Source of the DNA: Streptomyces cavernicola
GTDB lineage: Bacteria > Actinomycetota > Actinomycetes > Streptomycetales > Streptomycetaceae
Length of the DNA: 64,000 nt
NCBI RefSeq assembly: GCF_029968035.1
Contig: NZ_JASCIQ010000023.1
Span: forward strand, 62,001 to 126,000
Direction: 5' to 3'
The position numbers and the translations under genes were made by a program. Shown piece by piece: positions 49,740 to 57,718 of this stretch. Numbering within the stretch: position 1 is the stretch's first letter; every line of letters starts with the position of its first letter. Under the pieces are notes generated by a model. It saw only the letters and a program-made list of their open reading frames with translations, made no database searches and had not been told where the DNA came from.

Positions 49740-50303
49740 AACCTCACCCCGTACGTCGACACCTTCCGCCGCGAGCTCGCGGTGGCCGCCGAAGCCGGCG
49801 GGAGCGGTGCTCGGGAGCTCGCCGAGCGGCTGAGCGCACAGCTGGAGTCGGCCGCCCGGCTGACCCTGCTCGACGCGCTGACCGCCGCCACGGACGAGAT
49901 CACCCGTGAACTCGCCCCCGGCTCGGTGGACGTACGACTGCGCGGACTCGACCCCGAATTCGTGGTGGCGCTGCCGTACGGCGACGAGTCCGGCGTGCCG
50001 GCTCCCGAGCCGCTCGCGGTTCCGGCCGTCACAGCCGTCACAGCCGTCACAGCCGTCACGGCCGACGGGGACGAAGGGGGCACCGCGCGCATCAACCTGC
50101 GGCTGCCGGCCCGCCTCAAGGGGCGGGTCGAAGAAGCCGCGGGCCGTGCGGGGCTCTCCGTCAACTCCTGGCTGGTACGGGCGGTTTCGGCCGCAGTCGG
50201 CCCGGCAGGCGTGGACGGCGCGGACGGGAAGCACCAGCCCCGGCCGCGTACGACGGACCCGACCCGCCCCGCAGGGCAGCGCCACGAGGGCTGGGTCCGC
50301 TAG
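49737..50303 (+). CDS. ribbon-helix-helix (HicB/Arc-like) DNA-binding protein
   Basis: A 188-residue protein. The N-terminal 90 residues are helical (YVDTFRRELAVAAEAGG, ARELAERLSAQLESAARLTL); a linker with four VTA units (9-bp repeats GCCGTCACA at 50025-50060) leads to a C-terminal ribbon-helix-helix: strand ARINLRLP, helix RLKGRVEEAAGRAG and helix SVNSWLVRAVSAAVG (about residues 119-158). Usually named HicB-family antitoxin, but no toxin gene accompanies it. It heads an operon with DUF4097 and ABC exporter genes and is a strong candidate for their regulator through the repeats upstream. Confidence 0.82.
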   Translation: MNLTPYVDTFRRELAVAAEAGGSGARELAERLSAQLESAARLTLLDALTAATDEITRELAPGSVDVRLRGLDPEFVVALPYGDESGVPAPEPLAVPAVTAVTAVTAVTADGDEGGTARINLRLPARLKGRVEEAAGRAGLSVNSWLVRAVSAAVGPAGVDGADGKHQPRPRTTDPTRPAGQRHEGWVR

Positions 50304-50425
50304 CCGCACCCGCCCCCGCACAACAGCTCCACCGACACGCACACGTACACGCACCACCCACGCACGCACACCCATCACGTCCCACCTGCAGGGACGCTCC
50401 GACGACTCAAGAGGACGGCACAGCC

Positions 50426-51271
50426 ATGTCTGCTTTCGACACTCCCGCACCCATCTCCGTCACCGCCTACGTCGCCGCCGGGTCCATCCGGTTCACGGCG
50501 GGCGACCGCGCCGACACCGTCGTGGAGGTGCTGCCGCGCGACCCGAAGAAGGACCTCGACGTCCGCGCCGCCGACCAGACCCAGGTCACATACACCGGCG
50601 GCACCCTCACCGTGAAGACGCCGAAGGGCAACATGTTCGGCCGGACCGGCACCGTCGACGTGAGCGTCGAACTCCCCACGGGATCGCGCGTCGACATGAC
50701 CGGCGCCTGGGCCCAGGTACTCGGCGAGGGCCGGCTCGGGGACGTCCGCGTGAAGACCGCGGCCGGCGACGTCCGCCTCGATGCGACCGGCCCGCTGCAC
50801 CTGACCGCTTCGCACGGCTCCATCACCGTGGACCGGGTCGAGGGCCCGGCCGAGATCAGCACCAGCTCCGGCAGCATGCGCGTCGGCCTCGTTGACGGCC
50901 CGGCCGTCCTGAAGAACTCGCACGGCACCACGGCCGTCGGCGCGGCCACCGGCGACCTCACCGTGAGCGGCGCCAACGGCGACATCGACATCACGCGCGC
51001 CGAGGCCTCCGTCACCGCCACCACCGCCCACGGCACCCTGCGCGTCGCCGAAGTGGCCCGCGGCACCGTCGAGTTGGAGACCGCGCACGGCGCCATCGAG
51101 GTCGGCATCCGCAAGGGCACCGCCGCCTGGCTCGACGCCGGCTCCGGCTCCGGACAGGTGCGCAACATGCTTGCCGAGTCCGGCGCCCCCGACGGCGACG
51201 AGGAGACCGTCACGGTCCGCGCCCGCACCCGGCACGGCAACATCGACGTCCTCCGCGCCAAGGCCTCCTGA
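50426..51271 (+). CDS. DUF4097 beta-strand-repeat protein
   Basis: A 281-residue protein built of a right-handed beta-helix-like DUF4097 domain: repeated strands such as GDVRVKTAAGDVRLDATGPL, HLTASHGSITVDRVEGPAEI and SGSMRVGLVDGPAVL. No signal peptide, so cytoplasmic. Related domains (adhesin/DUF4098-like) occur in stress-sensing envelope systems. ATG 50426 follows AAGAGGACGGCACAGCC. It precedes the ABC exporter by 75 nt and is a constant partner of such RHH-DUF4097-ABC operons in Streptomyces (from memory). Function unknown. Confidence 0.82.
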   Translation: MSAFDTPAPISVTAYVAAGSIRFTAGDRADTVVEVLPRDPKKDLDVRAADQTQVTYTGGTLTVKTPKGNMFGRTGTVDVSVELPTGSRVDMTGAWAQVLGEGRLGDVRVKTAAGDVRLDATGPLHLTASHGSITVDRVEGPAEISTSSGSMRVGLVDGPAVLKNSHGTTAVGAATGDLTVSGANGDIDITRAEASVTATTAHGTLRVAEVARGTVELETAHGAIEVGIRKGTAAWLDAGSGSGQVRNMLAESGAPDGDEETVTVRARTRHGNIDVLRAKAS

Positions 51272-51346
51272 CACCGCGACCCGCCCGCCCGGCACTGCCC
51301 CGTCCACAGCCCCCGCACGTCTTCGAGAACACCAACGGGAGACCTC

Positions 51347-52364
51347 ATGCCCACCTCAGCCATGCCCGCGACCAGGTCACCAGGCGACGACGACGGGCCG
51401 CCGCCCGCCGTCTCCGCCATCGCGCTGCGCAAGTCGTACGGCGAGAAGCTCGTCCTCGACGGGATCGACCTGCGCATCCCGGCCGGATCGGTCTTCGCCC
51501 TGCTCGGCCCCAACGGCGCGGGCAAGACCACCGCGGTGAAGATCCTCTCCACCCTCATCTCCGCCGACCCCGGCTCGGGACCGCTCCGCGTCGGCGGCCA
51601 CGACCTGGCCGTCGAGCCGCAGGCGGTGCGCGCCGCGATCGGCGTCACCGGGCAGTTCTCCGCCGTCGACAACCTGATCACCGGCGAGGAGAACATGCTC
51701 CTCATGGCGGACCTGCACCACCTGCCGCGCCGCGAGGGCAGACGCGTGACCGCCGAACTCCTGGACCGCTTCGACCTGGTGGAGGCCGCGAAGAAGCCCG
51801 CCTCCACGTACTCCGGCGGCATGAAGCGGCGACTCGACATCGCCATGACGCTCGTCGGGAACCCGCGGATCATCTTCCTCGACGAGCCGACGACCGGGCT
51901 CGACCCGCGCTCCCGGCACAACATGTGGGGCATCATCCGCGGCCGTCGCCGACGGCGTCACCGTCCTCCTCACCACCCAGTACCTGGAGGAGGCCGACGA
52001 GCTCGCCGACCGCATCGCCGTGCTCAGCGGCGGCAGAATCGCCGCGGAGGGCAGCGCCGAGGAGCTCAAGCGGATCGTCCCCGGCGGGCACGTCCGGCTC
52101 CGCTTCGCCGACCCGGCCGCGTACCGCGACGCCGCCGCGGCCCTGAGCGACGCCGGCCGGCACGACGAGACGCTGTCCCTGCAGATCCCCAGCGACGGCA
52201 GCCAGCGCGAGCTGCGCAACCTGCTCGACCGGCTCGACGCCGCCCGGATCGAGGCGGACGAGCTGACCGTGCACACCCCCGACCTCGACGACGTGTTCTT
52301 CGCCCTGACCGGCGGCGACACCCGCGTCCCCGCCCCCGCCAAGGCCGAGGAGGCCGTCCGATGA
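51347..52364 (+). pseudogene. DrrA-type ABC exporter ATPase, frameshifted
   Basis: A drug-resistance-type ABC ATPase. The first 197 codons are normal: Walker A LLGPNGAGKTTAVKIL, signature TYSGGMKRRLDIAM, Walker B PRIIFLDEPTTGLDPRSR. At 51941 the frame breaks: the expected continuation AVADGVTVLLTTQYLEEADE (with the H-loop-equivalent Gln) is in another frame and runs to the stop at 52362-52364, with the DrrA-type C-terminal domain. One extra or two missing bases explain it. Read as it stands, the first frame runs on into the permease (to 53185) as an Arg-rich fusion. A sequencing error is possible. Confidence 0.8.
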
Positions 52365-53185
52365 GCACCCTTGCCGCCGCGCGCCCCACGACCGGTACGA
52401 GCAAGTCGTTCGCCGTGCGCGACTCCGTGACCATGCTGCGCCGCAACCTGCTGCACGCCCGGCGCTACCCGTCGCTCACCCTGAACCTGCTGCTCACGCC
52501 GATCATGCTCCTGCTGCTCTTCGTCTACCTCTTCGGCGACGTGATGAGCGCGGGCATCGGGGGCGGCGGGGCGGACCGCGCCGAGTACGTCGCGTACATC
52601 GTCCCGGGGATTCTCCTGATGACCATCGGCGGCACCGTGGTCGGGACCGCGGTGTCCGTGTCCAACGACATGACCGAGGGGATCATCGCCCGCTTCCGCA
52701 CCATGGCGATCCACCGCGGCTCGGTGCTCGTCGGCCATGTCGTCGGCAGCGTGCTGCAGGCGGTCATGAGCGTGCTCCTCGTCGGGGCCGTCGGCGTCGC
52801 CATGGGCTTCCGGTCGACCGACGCCACCGCCCTGGAGTGGCTGGCCGCGCTCGGCCTGCTCGTCCTGTTCGCCACAGCGCTCACCTGGATCGCCGTCGGC
52901 ATGGGTCTGATCAGCCCGAACGCCGAGGCCGCCGGCAACAACGCGCTGCCGATGATCCTGCTGCCGATGCTGTCCAGCGCGTTCATCCCGATCGACACGA
53001 TGCCCGGCTGGTTCCAGCCGATCGCCGAGTACCAGCCGTTCACCCCGGCCATCGAGACCCTGCGCGGACTGCTCCTCGGCACCGAGATCGGCGGCAACGG
53101 CTGGCTCGCGGTCGCCTGGAGCATCGGGCTCGCCGCCCTCGGCTACGTCTGGTCCACGGCCCGGTTCCAGCGCGACCCGAAGTAG
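52361..53185 (+). CDS. ABC-2 type permease (DrrB-like)
   Basis: A 274-residue ABC-2 membrane protein with six helices, including the conserved EGIIARFRTMAIHRGSVL region and the C-terminal AFIPIDTMPGWFQPIAEYQP typical of daunorubicin-resistance DrrB/NodJ permeases. Its ATG overlaps the ATPase stop (ATGA). Substrate unknown; exporters of this type move hydrophobic antibiotics or lipids. If the ATPase frameshift is real, this half-transporter has no functional partner in the operon. Confidence 0.85.
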   Translation: MSTLAAARPTTGTSKSFAVRDSVTMLRRNLLHARRYPSLTLNLLLTPIMLLLLFVYLFGDVMSAGIGGGGADRAEYVAYIVPGILLMTIGGTVVGTAVSVSNDMTEGIIARFRTMAIHRGSVLVGHVVGSVLQAVMSVLLVGAVGVAMGFRSTDATALEWLAALGLLVLFATALTWIAVGMGLISPNAEAAGNNALPMILLPMLSSAFIPIDTMPGWFQPIAEYQPFTPAIETLRGLLLGTEIGGNGWLAVAWSIGLAALGYVWSTARFQRDPK

Positions 53186-53223
53186 CGCAACCGGCTACGG
53201 CAGCACCCCAACTCACCCAGCCC

Positions 53224-53267
53224 CAGGGCGGCGTACCCCCGACACCCGTCGGTCGTACGCCGCCCTG
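53224..53267 (+). terminator. terminator after ABC exporter operon
   Basis: A perfect 13-bp stem, CAGGGCGGCGTAC (53224-53236) with GTACGCCGCCCTG (53255-53267), and an 18-nt loop, 38 nt after the permease stop. Confidence 0.8.
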
Positions 53268-53402
53268 CCGGGCGTTTCGGCAGGTCACCGGGTCGGCGCG
53301 GGAGGAGGAGCGGGAGGAGAATGGGAGCCACGGAGCCAAGAGCCGCGCGGTCCCGCCAGGCAAGTCGGGACGCCACGGACACGGCCTGGGAGGAGAGCCG
53401 CC

Positions 53403-54239
53403 ATGACCCCATCGACCGACGCCGTCGAAACCGACCGCGCCCTCAAGGCCAAGCACCGCAAGATGTGGGCCCTCGGCAACTACCCGGCCGTGGCCTCGCA
53501 GCTCATCCCGTCCCTCGGACCCGTCCTCGTCGAGGCCTGCGGAGTGCGGGTCGGGAGGCGCGTCCTGGACGTCGCCGCGGGCTCCGGCAACGCCGCGATC
53601 CCGGCCGCAGCGACCGGCGCCGAGGTCGTCGCCCTCGACCTCACGCCCGAGCTGTTCGACGCGGGGCGCGAGCGCGCCGCCGAGGAGGGCGTCGCCGTGG
53701 AGTGGCGGGAGGGCGACGCGGAGGCGCTGCCGTTCCCCGACGAGGACTTCGACACCGTCATGTCCTGCGTCGGGATCATGTTCGCGCCGCATCACCAGGC
53801 CGCCGCCGACGAAGCCCTCCGCGTCCTCCGGCCCGGCGGGACCGTCGGGCTGATCAGCTGGACCCCGACCGGCGCCATCGGTGAGCTGTTCAAGACGATG
53901 AAGCCGTACGCCCCCACCCCTCCGCCCGGCGCGCAGCCCCCGCCGCTGTGGGGCACCCTCGACCACGTACGGGAACTCTTCGGCGACCGCGTCACCGACC
54001 TGGACGCGCAGACCCGCACCGTGCACATCGGCCTCTTCCAGGAGCCCGCGGACTGCCGGGAGTTCTTCAAGAACAACTACGGTCCGACCATCGCGATCTA
54101 CCGGAACATCGCCGACGACCCCGACCGCGTACGAGCCCTGGACGGCGCTCTTGACGCCCTCGCCCAGCGCTGTCTGGAGGACGGGGGCACGGACGGCATG
54201 GACTGGGAGTACCTCCTGGTCACGGCCCGAAAGGCGTGA
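53403..54239 (+). CDS. class I SAM-dependent methyltransferase
   Basis: A 278-residue UbiE/MenG-like methyltransferase: motif I RVLDVAAGSGNAAIPAAATG (about residues 54-72), the acidic strand end VVALDLTPELFDAGRERAAE, and motif ALPFPDEDFDTVMSCVGIMF with the post-motif ALRVLRPGGTVGLISW. The C-terminal half is a family-specific cap. The acceptor is unknown. ATG 53403 follows GGAGAG. It is a single gene, convergent with the ABC importer operon and separated from the ABC exporter by a terminator. Confidence 0.82.
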   Translation: MTPSTDAVETDRALKAKHRKMWALGNYPAVASQLIPSLGPVLVEACGVRVGRRVLDVAAGSGNAAIPAAATGAEVVALDLTPELFDAGRERAAEEGVAVEWREGDAEALPFPDEDFDTVMSCVGIMFAPHHQAAADEALRVLRPGGTVGLISWTPTGAIGELFKTMKPYAPTPPPGAQPPPLWGTLDHVRELFGDRVTDLDAQTRTVHIGLFQEPADCREFFKNNYGPTIAIYRNIADDPDRVRALDGALDALAQRCLEDGGTDGMDWEYLLVTARKA

Positions 54240-54264
54240 GCCCTGGTACCGCGCGTCAGCCCTG

Positions 54265-55893
54265 TCACCGGGCGTGCGGCGTGGTGCCGACCGAGGCGGT
54301 CTCCTTCCCCAACAGGGCGGCGGTGAACGGGTGTCGAGGCTCGTCGAGGACGCGTCGAGTCGGGCCCTCCTCGACCGTCTCACCGCCGTCGAGTACGGCG
54401 ATGCGTGAGGTCAGCGCCGCCGTGTCCAGGTCGTGAGTGATCAGGACGAGGCACAGCTCGGCCCGCTCGCGCTGCAGCCCGACGAGCGCGTCGAGGATGC
54501 CACGCCGCGTCACCGTGTCGAGCCCGGAGGTGATCTCGTCGCAGATGAGCACCCGCGGCCGGGCCAGCAACGCCCGTGCGAGCGCGGCCCGTTGCAGCTC
54601 CCCGCCGGACAGCGCGCCGGGCCGGCGCCGTACGAGGTCCGCCGGCAAACCCAGGCCCGCGAGGCCGGCCTCAGCCTCCGCCGCCGCCGCGTCCGGGGCG
54701 AGCCCGCGCAGCCGCACCGCCGTACGGGCCACCTGGCCCAGGACCGGCCGGTGCTCGTCGAAGGCGGCGCGGGCGTCCTGGAACACGTACTGCACGGCGG
54801 CCAGTTGCTCGCGGCTGCGGGCGCGCACGCTGCGGGGCAGGGGCGCGCCGTCGAGGAGGAGCGTGCCGTCGTGGTCCCGGTGCAGGCCGGCCAGGCAGCG
54901 GGCCAGGGTGGTCTTGCCGCTGCCCGAGCGGCCGACCACGGCGAGCGACTCGCCCGCGCGCAACGTCAGGGCGGGCGCGCGCAGGACTGCCCTACGGCCG
55001 TGTCGTGCCGTGAACGGGCCTGCGCTGAGGGCCACTTGACCCTCCGGGCCACCCGCTGCGGCAGGCTCCGCCGCGCCGTCCGCCGCGAGGAGTTCCGCCG
55101 TCCAGGGGTGGCGGGGCGCCGTCCACAGGCGGTCGGCCGGGCCCGACTCGACGACCTTGCCCGCGCGCAGGACGAGCACCTCATCGGCGAGGGCGCGCAC
55201 CACGTCCAGGTCGTGGCTGAGCAGGACGACGGCGATGCCGGACCGGCGGAGCGCCGCGAGACGCTCCACGACGTGCCGTTTCGTGACGGCGTCCTGCCCG
55301 GTCGTCGGCTCGTCGGCGACCACCACGCGGGCGCCGAGCAGCAGTGCCTGCGCCAGGACGACGCGCTGCTGCTGGCCGCCCGACAGCTGATGCGGGTAAC
55401 GCCTCAACACCTCGTCAGGCTCTGGTAGTTGGGCTGCGGTCAGGGCGCGTAGGACGCGTTCGCGGGCGGCCTCGCGGCGCTCGGACCGGGGCAGGCGCCG
55501 CAGCTGTGTGCGCGCGATGTCCCACAGCAGCGCGCCGACCCTGCGTACGGGGTTGAGGACCGCGCCCGGATGCTGCGGGACGTACCCGACGAGCCCTTCC
55601 GGCGCGCGGACCCGGCCGGTCACGCGGGCGCCGGGCGGGTACTCGCCGAGCAGCGCGAGCCCGGTCGTCGTCTTGCCGCTGCCGGAAGCGCCGACCAGGG
55701 CGGTGACCGTACCCGGCCGGACCCGCAGGTCCACGCCGTCGACGATGGCCCGGCCGCCCACCTCCACCCGCAGGCCCTCGATCTCGGCGACGCACCGCAG
55801 GCCGTCGGCCGGCTGCGAAGTCTCCGCTTTCATGTGGCCCGCGTACATGTGATCCGCGGACATGTGGCCCGCGTTCATGTGGCCCGCGTTCAT
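54265..55893 (-). CDS. dual ATPase of peptide/nickel/opine ABC importer, with His-Met repeat tail
   Basis: A 542-residue protein with two fused ABC domains, each with Walker A (GASGSGKTTTGLALLG; GRSGSGKTTLARCLAG), signature (QLSGGQQQRVVLAQA; ALSGGELQRAALARA) and Walker B (VVVADEPTTG; VLICDEITSG). It energises the importer made by the next two genes. The first 21 residues are four xAxHM units (His 5, 10, 15, 20 each followed by Met), coded by a 15-bp tandem repeat: a plausible metal-binding tail. Overlaps the permease stop by 4 nt. Last gene of the operon. Confidence 0.88.
   Translation of the reverse strand: MNAGHMNAGHMSADHMYAGHMKAETSQPADGLRCVAEIEGLRVEVGGRAIVDGVDLRVRPGTVTALVGASGSGKTTTGLALLGEYPPGARVTGRVRAPEGLVGYVPQHPGAVLNPVRRVGALLWDIARTQLRRLPRSERREAARERVLRALTAAQLPEPDEVLRRYPHQLSGGQQQRVVLAQALLLGARVVVADEPTTGQDAVTKRHVVERLAALRRSGIAVVLLSHDLDVVRALADEVLVLRAGKVVESGPADRLWTAPRHPWTAELLAADGAAEPAAAGGPEGQVALSAGPFTARHGRRAVLRAPALTLRAGESLAVVGRSGSGKTTLARCLAGLHRDHDGTLLLDGAPLPRSVRARSREQLAAVQYVFQDARAAFDEHRPVLGQVARTAVRLRGLAPDAAAAEAEAGLAGLGLPADLVRRRPGALSGGELQRAALARALLARPRVLICDEITSGLDTVTRRGILDALVGLQRERAELCLVLITHDLDTAALTSRIAVLDGGETVEEGPTRRVLDEPRHPFTAALLGKETASVGTTPHAR
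55831..55890 (-). repeat. 15-bp tandem repeat coding His-Met units
   Basis: Four 15-bp units coding NAGHM, NAGHM, SADHM, YAGHM. The first two are identical at DNA level over their shared codons, so the array can vary by slippage without shifting the reading frame. Confidence 0.75.
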
Positions 55894-56705
55894 GTGAGAC
55901 GCCTCTTCTTCCTGTGCTCAAGGGCGGAGTCCACGAGCAGGTTGCCGCCCATGGTCAGCGCGACGATCAGCAGCGCCGGTACGACGACGGCCCAGGGCTG
56001 CACGAACAGGCCGGTGCGGTTGCGGTCGACCATCACCGCCCAGTCGGACGCGTCCGGTTCGACGCCCACGCCGAGGAACGCGGCCGTCGCCACCAGGTAC
56101 AGCACGCCGGTGAAGCGGACGCCCGCGTCGGCGGCGAGGGTGCGGGCGGCCGAGCGGCCGACGTACCCGACCGCCGTACGCCACCACGACTCGCCCTGCA
56201 TGCGCAGCGCCTCCACCGCCGGGCGCGCGGCGGCCTCCGCCGCGGTGGCGCGGACGATCCGGGCCGCGTCCGGGATGTTGACGAGCGCCACCAGGAGGGC
56301 GAGCCCCACGGCGCCCGGAGTGAACACGGCCGCGACGAGCAGGATGAGGAGCAGCGACGGCACCGCGAGCAGCACGTCCAGCGGCCGCATGAGCAGCTCC
56401 TCCAGCCAGGTGCGGTGGGTGAGCGCGGACGCAAGGCCCATGGGCAGCGCCACCAGGTACGCCGACACCGTCGCCGCGAGCGCGACCAGGACCACCGAGC
56501 GACCGCCGAGCAGCACCTGCCGCCACACGTCGCGGCCGACGAAGTCGGTGCCCAGCCAGTGCCCGCCGCCCGCCGTGAAAGAGGCGGCGCGTGGCCCCGG
56601 CTCGCCCGCGAACAGCGGCCCGAGCAGGGCGAGCAGGAGCGGCACGCCGACGATCAGAGCCCCCGCCGCGAACCTCGAACTGCCTTTCATGGAGAGGGAC
56701 TTCAC
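55890..56705 (-). CDS. ABC importer permease (DppC/NikC-like)
   Basis: A 271-residue permease with about five helices and the EAA loop region AARPAVEALRMQGESWWRTA. The N-terminal region GTDFVGRDVWRQVLLGGR is the classical DppC/OppC/NikC motif. GTG 56705 overlaps the previous stop (GTGA) and fits the coupling pattern of the operon; ATG 56690 lacks a ribosome site. Works with the DppB-like permease and the dual ATPase. Confidence 0.87.
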   Translation of the reverse strand: MKSLSMKGSSRFAAGALIVGVPLLLALLGPLFAGEPGPRAASFTAGGGHWLGTDFVGRDVWRQVLLGGRSVVLVALAATVSAYLVALPMGLASALTHRTWLEELLMRPLDVLLAVPSLLLILLVAAVFTPGAVGLALLVALVNIPDAARIVRATAAEAAARPAVEALRMQGESWWRTAVGYVGRSAARTLAADAGVRFTGVLYLVATAAFLGVGVEPDASDWAVMVDRNRTGLFVQPWAVVVPALLIVALTMGGNLLVDSALEHRKKRRLT

Positions 56706-57718
56706 GCCGCCACCTCCCCGCGCGGGGCGAAGCGGCGGGCGACCAGGTCCGCACCGATGTTGAGCACCACGGTGAGCACGCCGAACACGACCGCGAGGCC
56801 CTGCACCACAGGAAGGTCGCGTTCGGCGACGGCGTTGATGAGCACGGTCCCGAGTCCGGGGATCACGAAGAGCGCCTCCACGACGATGACACCGGACAGC
56901 AACCAGTCGACGGTGCGTGCGAGTTGCTGCGTGGCGGGGGTGACGGCGCTCGGCAGGGCGTGCGCGTAGCGGACGCGCCCGCCCGGGATGCCGTAGCGCC
57001 GTGCCTGGGCCACATAGGGCGAGGCGAGCGCGTCGATCATGCCGGCCCGTACGAGCCGGGCCAGGGTGCACACCGGCCGGGAGAGCAGTACGAGCACCGG
57101 CAGGACCAGGGCCGCCGGATGCGCGAGCAGATCCGTGCCGTAGCCGACGGCGGTCGGCGGCAGCCAGCCGAGCCGGATCGCGAACACGGTGATGAGAAGG
57201 ACTCCGCAGGCGAACTCCGGCACGGCGTACAGGCCGAGCGTCGCCGAACTCACGAGCCGGTCCGGCCACTTGCCCTCATGACGGGCGGCGAGCACGCCGA
57301 GGCCCACGCCGAGCGGGACGAGCAGCGCGACGGTCAGCGCGGCGAGCAGCAGCGTCGGCCCGAAACCGTCGCCGATGTACGTGCTCACCGGGCGGCCCGA
57401 GGCGAGGGAGGTGCCGAAGTCGCCCCGGAACAGGCCGGTCGCCCAGTCCGCGAGGCGTTCCACGGCAGGCCGGTCGAGGCCCATCGACTCGCGGATCGCG
57501 GCGATCCGCGCCGGGTCCGGCTGGTCCCCGGCCAGGGCGACGGCGGCGTCGCCCGGCAGCGCCTCGGTGAGCGCGAAGACGAGCAGCACGACGGCCGCCG
57601 TCTGCGCGGCACCGAGCAGCAGCCGCCGGGCCAGCCAGTGGCGCAGCCCGCCGGGGCCGCCCCGCGCCGTACGTGCGCGAGCCACATGTGCCGCGCGCAC
57701 ACCCTCCGCGGCTCTCAC
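56702..57718 (-). CDS. ABC importer permease (DppB/NikB-like)
   Basis: A 338-residue permease with six helices. ALTEALPGDAAVALAGDQPD and RESMGLDRPAVERLADWATG are the periplasmic-loop motifs of the DppB/NikB branch; RAGMIDALASPYVAQARRYG is the EAA loop. GTG 57718 overlaps the stop of the binding-protein gene (GTGA). A basic, Ala/Arg-rich N-terminal tail of about 25 residues is unusual. Confidence 0.87.
   Translation of the reverse strand: MRAAEGVRAAHVARARTARGGPGGLRHWLARRLLLGAAQTAAVVLLVFALTEALPGDAAVALAGDQPDPARIAAIRESMGLDRPAVERLADWATGLFRGDFGTSLASGRPVSTYIGDGFGPTLLLAALTVALLVPLGVGLGVLAARHEGKWPDRLVSSATLGLYAVPEFACGVLLITVFAIRLGWLPPTAVGYGTDLLAHPAALVLPVLVLLSRPVCTLARLVRAGMIDALASPYVAQARRYGIPGGRVRYAHALPSAVTPATQQLARTVDWLLSGVIVVEALFVIPGLGTVLINAVAERDLPVVQGLAVVFGVLTVVLNIGADLVARRFAPRGEVAA

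Noticed and set aside
50025..50060. Functional microsatellite for phase variation in the RHH gene
   Set aside because: The 9-bp repeat keeps frame when copy number changes, so it would alter only linker length, not switch the gene on and off.
51347..53185. A 612-aa ATPase-permease fusion protein
   Set aside because: The central 140 residues are Arg-rich out-of-frame translation; the true ATPase C-terminal domain is in the neighbouring frame and the permease has its own ATG with ATGA overlap.
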